A stretch of 64,000 nt of DNA, from positions 26,050,422 through 26,114,421 of the forward strand of contig OV651819.1 in assembly GCA_927349885.1 (NCBI GenBank). Reading direction: 5' to 3'. The position numbers and the translations under genes were made by a program. The DNA comes from Psylliodes chrysocephalus. Lineage: Eukaryota; Arthropoda; Insecta; Coleoptera; Chrysomelidae. Position 1 is the first letter of the stretch. Each line of letters opens with the position of its first letter. The notes beneath the pieces are model-generated. The model worked only from the letters and a program-made list of their open reading frames with translations. It ran no database searches and was not told the origin of the DNA. Below, piece after piece: positions 34,406 to 45,506 of the stretch.

Positions 34406-35353
34406 AACCGACTTGAAAAACGGAGGAGGTTCTCAATTCGTCGTAATATGTATGTTCAGCTATAATTCTTTAACACGGTGTCCGATTTCAATGAATATTT
34501 TTTTGTTAGAAAGGGGCTACTTCAGGGGTGGTCCATGGGCGAAGTTAGGGGGGGGCTTGGGGGGCTTAAGCCCCCCCAAAAACCAAATTAGCCCCCCCAA
34601 AATTAATTCGAACATTTATCGCACATCTATCCACACATTTCAGATTTCAGAACAGAAATTAATAAATAAAGAAAAATCGTGCCATTTGATTGATTCTGAA
34701 AGTTTACATTTAGTTCAGGAGGCAGTGAATTTTACTCGTACTCATTTTTCCAATCGGTGTATATGAAAATAAACTGTTCTCTTAGTTAAAAAAAAAACAA
34801 ACGCTTTGAGTGACACTTATTTTCCCAGTCATAAATATTTTACATTTACTAAACTAGAACATAAAGCTTGTAAAAATAGCAGTTTGAAATATCTCAGATA
34901 GTGGAAAGTGAGTGTGGCAGAAAATTTAACATATAAATTGATACAATCATGAACTGTTAATAATAATAAGTCTGGCTGATTTACGAAATTGGCAAATGAG
35001 TCTGGTAATATCTTCAAAATCGAAAAAATATAATATTTTTGCTTTTATTTTCCCGGGTTTGAAAATTTGTCATGTGATAGATTATATTATAATTTTACAG
35101 CTCTATTTTGTAGCAGATCAAATACCGTTATTTTCAAACGCTTCCATAAAAAAATTCCAGAAATTTTTCTTTTGGTGGGTACCCTGAACGAAATTATACT
35201 GAAAATTTTTTTGACAGTTGAGAAGCTCTTTTATGCATGTTTTATATGTTGTTCTATGGCCAGCTTTGAAAATTTGATTTTAGTCGTTTTAATGTATGTC
35301 TGTCAAGTTTTGAAATTTGGATATTTTGGTGTAAAATTTTCTTACCCAATACC

Positions 35354-35501
35354 TACCACTGGTGCCTAAATTATTATCAGTAAATTTTTGCTCACTCACG
35401 CATATTTTAAGAAAAATATCAATCGTCTTCGACTCAGGATAAATTTCAAAATATTCGTAAGTTCGAAAAAATGTTCGGAAATAATTTAGGCACTAGTGGT
35501 A
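35354..35501. mobile_element. 148-bp MITE
   Basis: TACCACTGGTGCCTAAATTA (35354 on) is mirrored by AATAATTTAGGCACTAGTGGTA ending at 35501, with one mismatch. The loop of ~100 bp lacks coding capacity. Confidence 0.7.
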
Positions 35502-35559
35502 TTCTAAGTGAAAATATAGGTCTGGCTGACAATTAAAATCACGAAGTCCTGCCAGACTC

Positions 35560-35700
35560 ACAAGTATGTTCGGCCGAAGATTCGGTTACGGTTTTGGCCA
35601 ACTTCGGCTTAAAATAAGAGTTTCGACTACAGTTTCAGTTTCGGCGGAAAACTGGCCGAAACTGCAGCCAACTACGAAACTACTTTCGAAAGTTTTCGTA
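35560..35700. repeat. TTTCGG/CCGAAA-rich repeat, left part
   Basis: Dense in TTCGGCC, GTTTCGGC and GGCCGAAACT words. Comparable sequence (GTTTCGGTTTCGACCGAAAC) occurs at 41930-42010 on the far side of the LINE, so the LINE probably inserted into this repeat. Repeat identity unknown. Confidence 0.5.
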
Positions 35701-36160
35701 TCACACTTGGTTGTGTCCGGCACAATGGCGACTGTGCCAGGTGCCATTCCTACACAGTGCACGTACTTCTCTGCTTTGTTTCAAGTGAACAGTCTTTAGT
35801 GCTCCTGGCCTAATTTATTCGTATCAAAGGAGCATTTTTTTAGGTGAAACGTGGAAAAAATATTATTTCTAGCCTACAACGTTAGACTGTTTACTTATGA
35901 ATATTAATTTAATTATAAGTAACAAACATATTTATCTGAATTTGTTTTTTTTTTTAATAAAAATTACATTATATATAATTCCCTTCATAATACTATTTTT
36001 TGTTACAAAAAATCTAGAGACAGATGCAGAAATGATTGCTACTTTGTAATTCACTTTTTTTTTTTTTTTCTTGGACTTTTGTCATTCAGCCAGTCACTTA
36101 CTGGATATAAATAATATATTATAACTATCACAATACAAAATAAATGGTAAACAACCATGG

Positions 36161-36240
36161 CAACAAAAATAATCTATCGGAACAAAATCAATCTGTCGCA
36201 ACAAAACTAATCTACCGCAACAAAACCAACCTATCACGTC
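36161..36240 (-). repeat. ~19-bp tandem repeats in LINE 3' UTR
   Basis: Four to five variants of CAACAAAACTAATCTATCG in a row. This is typical of variable 3' UTR repeats in I-like LINEs. Confidence 0.8.
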
Positions 36241-36448
36241 AAACAAAAATTAAAAAGACAATACTTTTCAAAGGATATAAACAAGGACACTCGTTTCTCG
36301 TCCAGGGACCCATCAGGACATTTTTTTTTTCAAGACACACTAGAAATAGGCCACGGAGTGGGTAGGGTAATATAACAAAGGTAATTAGGATATATCAAAA
36401 ACAAAGGTAACAAATCTACTACAATCTTATATCTGCTTTAGACAGAAA

Positions 36449-39400
36449 TTATATCAAACAATCAAAATTTTCTTTTTTAGATGAAGCCAAAATTGATAAT
36501 ACATTAAACGGAGCAGTTATATTTACGTTGCACAGTTTTTTATATAATTCATTTGACAGATTCTGATGCGTTGTGCATTCAAAGAAAATGTGATCTAAAT
36601 CACCTATAACTCCACAGTGTTCACAGTTGTCACTAGGTATAACATTTATACGAGAAAGATGTTGGGGATAACATGCGTGTCCAAATTTAAGTCTAATTAT
36701 TGTTGTGATAAATCTGCGAGGAATATTAAACTGCTTGTGCCAATATTTTGTGGGTATAGTCGGATGTAACAATGTATATCTTGTTGGGTTAGTGAAAGAA
36801 AATTCACTCCATGAATGCGACCACATTAAACGTAGTTTGGTTTTGAGAGTAACAAAGTAATCACCCACGCATAAGTTGTAGTCTGGATGTGGATTTCCAA
36901 TATTAATACTATCTTTAGCAAGTTTATCGACATGTTCATTTTCTGCTAAACCTATATGAGCTTTTATCCACAAAAAACGAATTAGTGTACCAGTTAGAGA
37001 TAACTCTGCGACAAGTTTTTTAATTTTAAAGATGTATGGGTTACAATTAACAGTTGGGAGTTTTGTATCTTCCAAAGCCTTTAAAACAGATAGAGAATCG
37101 GAAACTAGCACTGCATTGTTGTGATGAATGGATTCGACATATAGTAAAGCTTCATATATAGCTACAGCTTCGGCACTAAAAATAGAAAATGAAGAGTTCA
37201 GGCTGTGTGATTTCTCTATGTTTCTAGATGGAATATAATAAGCAAATCCTGTTCCAGTGGAGGTTTTAGAAGCATCAGTATATATGATTAGGGCGTTTTC
37301 CCAATTAGATAGAAATGATCTTAATATATTTCTACTTATGCGTACATCAGAGTCATAATATGGTTGAATGATACGATTTTTGTGAAGAAATAGAGGATAG
37401 TCAACAAGTTGTGTTAGATCATCAGTTTTATATATGCTAGGCAACTGAGTTTGGCATTGTTGAAACGCAATGCACAATGGTGGAGAATTTTTTAATTTCC
37501 AATATTTATTAACAAGGTCAAATACATGTAATCGGCTAATATTTCTAAAAAGTTCTATGTTTTGAAGGTGTACTTTTGCCAGAAATTTCTCGCTAAGATA
37601 TGTCCGTCGATATTCTAGTGGAGGTTCAAGTGCTTCTACGTGGAGAGGATTAATTGGTGTTGATTTCATTGCTCCAAGACATAAAGGTAAAACTGTATTT
37701 TGAAATACATCTATTCTTTTTAGTAAATTATTACTAGCAGATCCATAAAGTATGCAACCGTAGTCCAATATTGACCTCAAATAAGCACGATAAAATAATA
37801 AAGCTGTTTCTACATCAGCACCCCACCAGGTTTTTACAACCATTTTCAGAAAATTCAGTCCCTTGTTACAGTTGTTTAACATGTATTCTATGTGCGATTT
37901 CCACGTGAGTTTTCTGTCAAGGATTAACCCTAGGTATTTTATTTCGTTTTTTATTGTGAAATCTACGTTATTAAGTCGTATATTATTATTTGGCAAATTA
38001 TGTTTAGTAAATATTGTAACTGATGATTTATCTGCTGATAATTGAAATCCATTTTTGATTAACCAAGAATTTAGTTTATTTGCTATGGAGTCCAATGACC
38101 CCACTACATTTTCATATTTTCGGTGTTCAGTATAAAAACAAACATCATCCGCATATTGTATAATTTTAAAAGGAATATGAAAAATATTAAGTTTATGGAG
38201 ATCGGCTGTATACATATTGAACAAGAGGGGGCTCAAAACTGAGCCCTGAGGTAACCCTGTGGTGTTTATGCGAGGTCCGATAATATGATTATATGTTCTA
38301 AGATATACCAATCTATTACAATTGTACGATACTATTAGCAACATGTGATGGTATATTAAATTGGTTAATCATTTTTTCTTTCAAAATTGGAAGACATACA
38401 GCATCATATGCACCTTCAATGTCCATAAAGAAAGCAGCCAAATAATTATTTTTTGAAAAATTGTTTTGTATGTCGATTACGATGCTTGTCAAAGCATCAA
38501 TTGTTCCGAAACCTTTTTTATAGCCATACTGGTTTTTAGGCATTAGATTTTGTTTATATAACCACCATTCCAACCTACTTTTTATTAATCTTTCGAGGGT
38601 TTTCAGAATGCAGGACAACAAAGAGATTGGTCTATAAGACTTAGCATAATTTGGGTCTTTACCCGGTTTCAAAATCGGGACAACAACGACCTCCTTAAAA
38701 GCCGTAATAGTGCTACTATTTACAATAATATCATTATATATATTTAATAAAAATTCCTTTGCAATGTCAGGTAAATTGGTTAACATAGGATACTTGATAT
38801 TGTCATATCCAGGGGCAGTATTTATGCGGGAATTTAATGCATTGTCTAATTCGATCATAGAGAAAGGCTGAGCTAAAAAGTGATTAGTATCTTTAGGTAA
38901 TACATTTTGGTTTGTAGGAGACATTACAGTAGGGGGGGCAATTTTGTCAAAGAATTCCATGGTCCAATCATCATTTAAGGAACGGATAGTCGGTTCTTGT
39001 CTTCTGTTCATCTTTCTTGCTTGGTTCCAGAGGTCATGAGAACTAGTATTTTTATTTAGTTTAGAACACCAGTTAATCCAATTTTTTTTTTGCTTTATTT
39101 TTTAATATTTTTTTAGATTCAGCAACAATTTTTTGACAATTTATATAATTAGACATAGTTGGAGAATCCTTATAAATTCTTAGAGCCTGGCGTCTGTTGT
39201 TCACAACGATGTCACATTCATGGTCCCACCAGGGAGGTGAGGGGCGTTTTTTGCATTGAAAAGGTTTATAAATGGGTATCGATTGAGTGGCCGCATTATT
39301 AATACTATCTATAAGAAAGTTGTATTTGTCATTATTATCTATAAACTCTAAAACATTTTCGAATGTCGACTCTAATTTGTCAGCATATAAACCCCAATTG

Positions 39401-40101
39401 GCTTTATTTATATTCCACTTACTTTTGGGAGTTACTAAATTATTGAAAATTTGTATATTTTCATATTTTACCAAAATCGGGAAGTGGTTTGAACCTAGCG
39501 TATCTGAAGTGATACTCCAGGAGAGCTTGTTTGCAATATCTGAAGAGCAGAGAGTTATATCTATCATGGAATCATTTACAGTAGGCCGATTTAAACAAGT
39601 AGGTTGTCCATTATTTAATACAATTAAATCTAGATCAGTTATTGCAGAAAATACTTGTTGACCATAAGTATCATTTTTATGCGAACCCCATATAGCATTA
39701 TGAGCATTCATATCACCTCCTATTATGAATGGTGAACTTACTTGAGAAAAAATTCTTATCCAGTCCTCAGTTTTAGTTTTAGTAGTTGGAGATCTGTAGA
39801 CTGATAAGAAATGTATGGAACTGTTATTTAATTTAACAGTGCATCCACAAACCAGGATATCAGTATTGAAATTTTGAGTTATATTTAATTTCATAAAGCA
39901 AAGGGTGGTTCTGATGAGGATTGCAACGCCTGCATATCCGTCATCGCGGTCATTACGAATAATATTGTAACCTTTAAATTTGTACACAGTATTTTTCTTA
40001 AACCAAGTTTCGCTAAGTAATGCTATATCGATATTATTATGATATAAGTATTGTAATAGAGAATTTTTATTTGTAACAGCGGAACGAGCGTTCCATTGCA
40101 T
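36449..40101 (-). pseudogene. LINE ORF2: endonuclease, reverse transcriptase, RNase H (frameshifted)
   Basis: ORF2 makes the protein that nicks target DNA and copies the element RNA in the nucleus. Segment 1 (40101-39073) is an APE-type endonuclease: MQWNARSAVTNK, LLSETWF, GVAILIRT, GGDMNAHNAIWGS, and TLGSNHFPIL near its end. Segment 2 (39060-38330) starts the reverse transcriptase: VVVPILKPGKDPNYAKSYRP, then ISLLSCILKTLERL, then AAFFMDIEGAYDAV. Segment 3 (38344-36449) holds GLPQGSVLSPLLFNMY, the catalytic QYADD, then RNase H (IIYTDASKTSTGTG, FSAEAVAIYEAL, VLVSDSLSVLKAL, NEHVDKLAK) and a C-terminal zinc motif CEHC...DHIFFEC. Frameshifts lie in a poly-A run near 39085 and near 38325. ORF1 and ORF2 overlap by ~35 bases. 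Confidence 0.9.
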
Positions 40102-41550
40102 AATATTTAAATACTTTAAATACCAAATTTATATCTCTTTTTATTAGATCATTATCAAGTGATTTAACATCTTCAATTGATTGAATTTTATTACAGATAG
40201 TAAAAATATATTCTATTATAGACTTAGATAAATTATCTTTGATTTTCTCTATATCATTATATTGAGGTTTGTATGGGTTTGCGGGAAGTGGTTTGGAAGG
40301 TCCAAATTGAAATGGGAAAATGGGAGCGATATTAGGGGATAATGCAATAGGTGAACCAGCTTTTCTTTTTTTTCTATTGTCGTCAAGACTGCGATTAGGT
40401 GTAATCTTCGGTTGGGACAAAAAACTGTTAGTATGAGAATGGAAGGTACTTGTGCTTGGTTGTGATAATATTGGCGGATTCCGCTTAAATGTTGGGAGGG
40501 GGGGGAAATTTTCATCTCTGTTTTCTAGAACAGAGAAGGTGTTTCTAGTAGCGAGACCTGCAAAAGATGAATCACAATAGGCTTTAGCTTCTCTAAACGA
40601 AGTTTTCTGATTTATCATAATATTTTTGATTTTCTTTTGATTTTCATAAAATGGGCAAGATTTATCAACGGATACATGTCCACTAATTTCACAGTGAATG
40701 CAGAATTTATCTTTTGCTTCACAATTGTGATTTTCAAATTTATCTGAACCGCAGTTAATACAGATAGTACGCGAGCTTTTACATTGTTTAGAAATATGTC
40801 CGAATTTTAAACATTTGAAACATTGAGTAACTCGTCCTATAAATTGTTCCACGGCAAAAAATACTCTATTAACTACTACCTGATTAGGTAAAATATTACC
40901 TTCGAAAGTAACCAGAATCATCTGTTTCGGTTTAAATTCAACTTTACCATCTGATTCAACCCTGCGGTGTAAACGTTTAATATTTAAAACTTTTGATTGG
41001 CATTCAATGTTTTCAGATAAGTATTCTGGATCATATTGTGTATCAACACCTCTTATTATTCCTTTGGTTTCAAGTAAATGATTCGGTATATATGCCTTTA
41101 AATTTTCAGAAATCAAATTAGGATGTTTAACTAAATTATTTGCGTCATGAAGAGTTCTTAATTCAACTTTTATGCGATTTCTACCAATACTTTTAATTTC
41201 TACAATGTTAGGTACTTTTAACTGTTTATGTAAAATATGTCCTATTTTTAATGGGTGTAAACGTCCCAAATTATCATTATTTGTACTCTCTATATAAACA
41301 TGAACATTTTTAAAATTGTACTTATCTGAGGCGGCATTAAAAAGTCGTGTTTCGTTATTTTTTGTACTTGGTTCACTATTTGAGAAGAGCGGCCACTGCT
41401 ATCGTTTTCAATGTTATTATCCGAAATATCCATTGCTGGGTTGTCCGGCTTGTCGGAACTACTACCACTATTACTATTTGAATCGTCATTGTCATTATCC
41501 TGCACTAATATCACATCTAAGTGTGTCTGTTTGGGGTTTGTCTCCCCCAT
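40067..41550 (-). pseudogene. LINE ORF1: nucleic-acid-binding gag-like protein (frameshifted)
   Basis: The product coats element RNA. The start at 41550 gives MGETNPKQTHLDVILVQDND followed by a Ser/Asp/Asn-rich acidic stretch. Near 41340 a one-base shift breaks the frame, and the rest (NFKNVHVYIES, then GRLHPLKIGHILHKQLK) continues to 40067. An RRM-like middle precedes zinc knuckles CFKCLKFGHISKQC and CINCGSDKFENHNC, then CIHCEISGHVSVDKSC and a PRE_C2HC-like basic block FREAKAYC. A Pro/Ser/Asn-rich tail precedes the stop. Length ~490 residues, normal for I-like ORF1. Confidence 0.9.
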
Positions 41551-41666
41551 CGGGGAGCTTTTTTCAATGACCGTTTATTCGGAAATAAATTTGCAATTCA
41601 CTAATCAATCACAAAAATTAAATAAATCCGATTTAATTATTTAGATTTACTCGAGTGTAATGATCG

Positions 41667-41700
41667 ACGTCTGCTTCGTACCGATGTATACACGAGACTG
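41667..41700 (-). promoter_or_regulatory. LINE internal promoter (Inr + DPE)
   Basis: Taking the A of CAGTCTCG (41699, minus strand) as +1, the sequence AGACGT occupies exactly +28 to +33 (41672-41667), a perfect match to the RGWYVT downstream promoter element. The initiator is ACAGTC, one mismatch from TCAKTY. There is no TATA box. This spacing is the known promoter design of I-, jockey- and F-type insect LINEs, and it supports 41700 as the true 5' end. Confidence 0.75.
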
Positions 41701-41702
41701 TG

Positions 41703-41820
41703 GTTTTTTTTTTTTAGTTTCAAAAGTAATAAAAAAAAAAAAAAAAAAAAAAACAATGTCAATAAATTTATTAATGGCTTCTTTGGATCACATAAATAAA
41801 TAAATAAATAAATAAATAGG
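41703..41820. repeat. poly(T), poly(A) and (AAAT)n simple repeats
   Basis: A T run at 41703-41715, an A run of ~23 at about 41731-41753, and (AAAT)n at about 41790-41818, immediately beyond the LINE 5' end. Confidence 0.9.
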
Positions 41821-41929
41821 TAATAAGTAAATGTAGCTAAAATTTATAATACGAGTTAATTAGTCTTAAACAAAGATATTGCAAATTTCAATAAGAGATT
41901 GCCTTAAAAGAAAGTTCTTATTTATGTTT

Positions 41930-42015
41930 CGGTTTCGACCGAAACTAAGAAAGGAGTCGAAATTGGGTTTCGGTTTCGGTTATAAAACCGTATTTCGGTC
42001 GGACCTGACAAGCCA
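41930..42015. repeat. TTTCGG/CCGAAA-rich repeat, right part
   Basis: GTTTCGGTTTCGACCGAAAC and GGGTTTCGGTTTCGG are the counterpart of 35560-35700 across the LINE. Confidence 0.5.
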
Positions 42016-42184
42016 GTTAGTTAAACGAGGAGAGGAATAGTAATCGAACGTGCAGAATTTAGCGCGCCTGACGATCATTAGACAAGTCTGGCAAGGCTTT
42101 CGGGGTATTCCACATTAGCCAGATTGTATTTTAAGCTGTTATCATAATATAGATTTTTCTAGTACTGAGGACACTTGTAACAGG

Positions 42185-42425
42185 GATCCTTACTGGGCAT
42201 TGCCAACTAAAAGGACACCTTAGTAAACTGAGAGTAGTAGAAAATAGTGAGTGAAGATTCTGTGAGGAGAAGGACGAAACCTTCATTTACATTCTAACTG
42301 AATGTGTAGCACTCCAGAATCCAAGGGCACTATACCTAGGAGCATATCAAATAGAAACTTGAAGCCACTCCAAATCCTACACTTCCTTGAGAAGATATAA
42401 TTGAAAGGGTCGTTATAGGCATTGA
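42185..42425 (+). pseudogene. C-terminal fragment of a second LINE ORF2
   Basis: About 80 codons with three stops: LTGHCQLKGHLSKLRVVENS, then RFCEEKDETFIYILTECVAL, then RALYLGAYQIET. The GHCxLxxHL...CRFCxEExET..HxLxEC arrangement is the zinc-binding region at the end of arthropod non-LTR retrotransposon proteins with an RNase H domain. It is on the opposite strand from the main LINE and is unrelated to it in sequence. Only this tail remains. Confidence 0.7.
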
Positions 42426-42782
42426 GACATTTAATTGCTGCATTAGCGACAGAAGGGGGCACAATAGATATTTTAGGTCGCAGTGTATTAACACCCCATT
42501 CCCAACATAACATAGCGAGAAAACTGCAAAATAATGAAATCCACAAATCCCAGTTCATATTTTGGACATCCAACTACTATTATTTTTAAAATTTTAAATT
42601 CTGACAAACTGTCAGTATATTTTTTAGTCATTAAGATTACATATACGTTAAAATTAGTTATTTTTGTTTAGAATCGATAAAAAATAACATTTTAATTTTA
42701 TTTGGGCCACATTTAAAAAAGTAAATTTTAATCAAATTGTATGAAACTAATTTAATTACGAGTATTAAAATTAAAAACCTAA

Positions 42783-42858
42783 AAGTGGCGGTGGAGCTGA
42801 GGACAGAGCATTTGCCTTCCACGCGAATAACCTGGGTTCGAATCTGGACTATAGGGGC
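42783..42858 (+). other. tRNA-derived sequence (glycine-like, TCC anticodon), pseudo-tRNA or SINE head
   Basis: GAGCTGAGGACAGAGC (D-arm, box A-like), TTGCCTTCCACGCGAA (anticodon arm with TCC in the loop) and GGTTCGAATC (perfect box B) occur in tRNA order and spacing. Acceptor and T-stem pairing is poor, and a T run (42864 on) follows. This is either a dead tRNA copy or the head of a short SINE. Not called as a functional tRNA. Confidence 0.6.
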
Positions 42859-43606
42859 TAATTTTTTTTGTTTTTAATTTTATAAATTAATAAAATTTAT
42901 AAATTATTTTAAAATGGCTTATTTTGTCTAAATCTAAAATAATTTTTTAAATTTGTAGATTTTCGTTAGTAGTTCGTAGAAAAAATATACTGCACAACTC
43001 GAGTGGGTTGTCCATATCTACTCTTGTTGCGAAAATTAGGAAAATTTTTGTGATGAAAATTATTGTGATGAAAATTATTCAGTTTTTTCACTTATATATG
43101 ATATTTTATTCATTTTCATAGATTCGCCAGAATTTTTTTACTTAATTTCAGTATACCTCTAGAACTATTATATATTATATGACTAGGGTTAGGGCTTTAG
43201 CCCCCCCAGATCTGATGACATAACTTCGCCCATGGGGTGGTCCCATATAAATTTGATCAAAATTTAATTATTGGGTCATGAGAAAATTCTCGAACTCTTC
43301 ATTTTTTATGTATGTACAGCGATAATTCTTTAATACGGTGTCCGATTTCAATCTTCCTTTTTTGTTAGAAAGGAGTTACTTCAGGGGTGGTCCTATGTAA
43401 ATTTGGTCAAAATCTAGTAATTGAGTCCATGAGAAAATCCTCAAACTCTTCATTTTTTATGTATGTTTATCGATAATTCTTTACTACCTTGTCCAATGTC
43501 TATGTTTTTTTCTTTGTTAGTAAAGTGTTACCTCAAGGGTGGTATCATATAAGTTTGGTCAAGATGTGGTGATGGCATTTACAAGATTGTGAAGTCGGTT
43601 TTTTAA

Positions 43607-45009
43607 AATTACTTTTATAACTTGTTTTGTCCCAAATTTTTAATTGTTTCGGATTTAAAACTGTAATTTGCTGCTAGAAAAACAAACTTGTTGTTGAATG
43701 AGCCTATTTTTTACTATTTCTTGCACTGTTTCAGCAAAATGATTATAGAAAAATTCAGCCTCTAACGCTGATAGGTTATTTGGGTATGGCAACTGTGGCG
43801 AGTTGTTACTTTCCAAGGATTTGTTTGGCTTTATGAGAAAACTTTGTAAGGGAATTGTTACGGCTACTTTGCCTCAGGGTACTAAGGGAAAGCCTTTTCA
43901 AAGCCAGGAGGGGTCAATCTCAGGAAGGATTCGAAGGTTAGCAAATAAAAGCTATTGCGGAGTTCTTTTCTTTCAATCAAGCAGATTCGTATATTTTTCA
44001 AATATCTTTTATCAATAAGTATGAAACATATGGAAGATATTCATATAAATACGTATTTATATTTACAAATTATTCGCAGATAAGCTCAACAAAAACCATA
44101 AAAAGATTACACTAATTGTAAAATATCTTTAACAATGAATATTTTGTCTTGAATGTTTTTAATAATTATGTTCTATTTTGTTTCAGACTCAGAGACTAAG
44201 AAGGTTTAAAGTTCTATTTTCTAAAGAATTATCAGCAAATTGGTAAGTTAATATACATATGAATGAATTATCAGCAAATTGGCAAATTAATATATAAAAT
44301 ATACTTTAATCACTGACTCGAATAATAAAAAAAGCAAATTAAAGTTTTAAAGGCTTATCTGTCTTTTTCCAGAAGGGCGGCTTCTCTCCAGAACCTTACA
44401 GGGCTTCGATTGGTATTATTGAGTTCTTATAGGCATCAATACAGTATGATCTCTTCAATTAAATAAGATGTCTTAATGGGAACTATCAACCCAGATATAG
44501 TTTTAAGTGCCAAAGGTAAAAGTAAAACTGAATAAAGGAAAAAGAAAGGCCTAAACATAATATAACTTGGTAAAGCATCATCTAAAGAAATATAAGGTAC
44601 AATAGAATAGTTCAATCAATAGATTCACCTCGGTTGGCAGGGGGCCTAAACGTGGCTTCAATTAAAGCGAATTTGATAATTGAATTCTCCAAATAAATTA
44701 TTTCTTTTAGATCCACAAAATGTGATATTAGTTACTTTATCCCTAATACCGAAATTAATTAAAATAATCGGAGATTTCGGTAAATATCCACAAAAATGCG
44801 AGGTTTGGAAAGTTTTTTCCTTATGGGCTTTAAACCAAATTATTCCGCGAGAATCTAGAGAATTATTCTTTTGCACTATTGGCTACACTGAACTGTGCAT
44901 GACGTCATGGCATTTTTCCAATAATTTATGTTTTATGGTTCTGTGAGAAGAAAATTTGACAGACGATGATAAAAGTAACAGAAGAGAATTAAAACATAAT
45001 TTAAGGTTA
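43607..45009. other. no recognisable gene
   Basis: An open frame at 43803-44018 is unrecognised. GAATTATCAGCAAATTGG is duplicated in tandem (about 44226 and 44265). Both strands are open at 44658-44946 without any familiar motif. Confidence 0.4.
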
Positions 45010-45011
45010 TA

Positions 45012-45506
45012 CAGGGTGGCTCACGCTCAACGGGACGGAGCTTTATGGGAAAACGACCAAAGATATAAAAAATTCGTTTGGGAGGAATACGTAGGTTACA
45101 GACGGCTACAATTTAAAATTTGTTAGATGTATACAGGATGTCCCACATAAGAAAAAAAAAATTAGTTCATCAAAAATTATTCAAACAAGAGTAAACAATT
45201 AATTTCTGGGAGACTTTTTTTCCTTAAAAATTCAAATAAATCGAAAACTAATAATAATAGTAATAGGGAACCTTTAGTTAACTGACATTATTTTTGATGC
45301 AGTTTTTAATTCTAAAATAAAAAACAAGGTGTTCCATTAAAAATAATATAACTTTGTATATTTTCTCTTATGTGGGACATCCTGTATACATCTAACAAAT
45401 TTTAAATTGTAGCCGTCTGTAACCTACGTATTCCTCCCAAACGAATTTTTTATATCTTTGGTCGTTTTCCCATAAAGCTCCGTCCCGTTGAGCGTGAGCC
45501 ACCCTG
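45012..45506. mobile_element. Tc1/mariner-type MITE, long palindrome with nested termini
   Basis: CAGGGTGGCTCACGCTCAAC (45012) to its complement ending CCACCCTG (45506), flanked by TA on both sides. The arms are essentially identical for ~140 bp. Within each arm a second terminus, CAGGATGTCCCACATAAG (45134) and complement (to 45384), also sits next to TA. It therefore looks like one MITE inside another, although both arms run unbroken through the junction. No ORF. Confidence 0.85.

Larger units (their letters stand above)
36055..41700 (-). mobile_element. I-like LINE, near full length, with RNase H
   Basis: Minus-strand non-LTR retrotransposon of ~5.65 kb. Order 5'->3': internal promoter and 5' UTR (41700-41551), ORF1 with zinc knuckles, ORF2 with endonuclease, reverse transcriptase and RNase H, a 3' UTR with short tandem repeats, and a poly(A) tail seen as a T run at 36055-36069. 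RNase H and ORF1 CCHC motifs fit the I/R1 group rather than jockey. Three single-base frameshifts (about 41340, 39085 and 38325) inactivate it, otherwise it is remarkably intact, suggesting fairly recent insertion into the hAT element. No clear target duplication. Confidence 0.9.
34534..43234. mobile_element. hAT-type element, 8.7 kb, with 8-bp TSD and nested insertions
   Basis: Termini CATGGGCGAAGTTA (34534) and complement TAACTTCGCCCATG (to 43234), with GGGTGGTC duplicated at 34526-34533 and 43235-43242. The G-rich subterminus (GGGGGGGCTTGGGGGGCTTA on the left, AGCCCCCC on the right) resembles arthropod hAT elements of the TTF/ZMYM group (CAGTGGCGAA...GGGGGG). I found no hAT transposase. 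Most of the length comes from later insertions: a MITE, a TTTCGG-rich repeat, an I-like LINE, a second LINE tail and a tRNA-derived piece. Confidence 0.85.
34406..43606 (-). mobile_element. tandem-repeat transposon (copy 2), split by hAT insertion
   Basis: The left piece (34406-34533) begins TTTAACCGACTTGAAAAACG followed by GAGGAGGTTCTCAATTCGTC. The right piece (43235-43606) carries ~2.5 of the ~125-bp repeats and ends GAAGTCGGTTTTTT. The two pieces join perfectly across GGGTGGTC once the 8.7-kb insert is removed. The joined element would be ~500 bp, the same size as copy 1. Confidence 0.8.

Noticed and set aside
35067..35369. 100-codon open frame within the hAT element
   Set aside because: No motif, hydrophobic AT-rich composition, and overlaps another random frame. 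Not a hAT transposase.
39287..39661. 124-codon open frame on the plus strand
   Set aside because: Antisense shadow of the LINE endonuclease.
42283..42573. 96-codon open frame on the minus strand
   Set aside because: Mostly antisense of the LINE tail on the plus strand (GHCQLKGHL...RFCEEKDE), which carries the recognisable motifs.
42783..42858. functional tRNA-Gly gene
   Set aside because: Acceptor and T stems do not pair properly, so it is a relic or SINE head.
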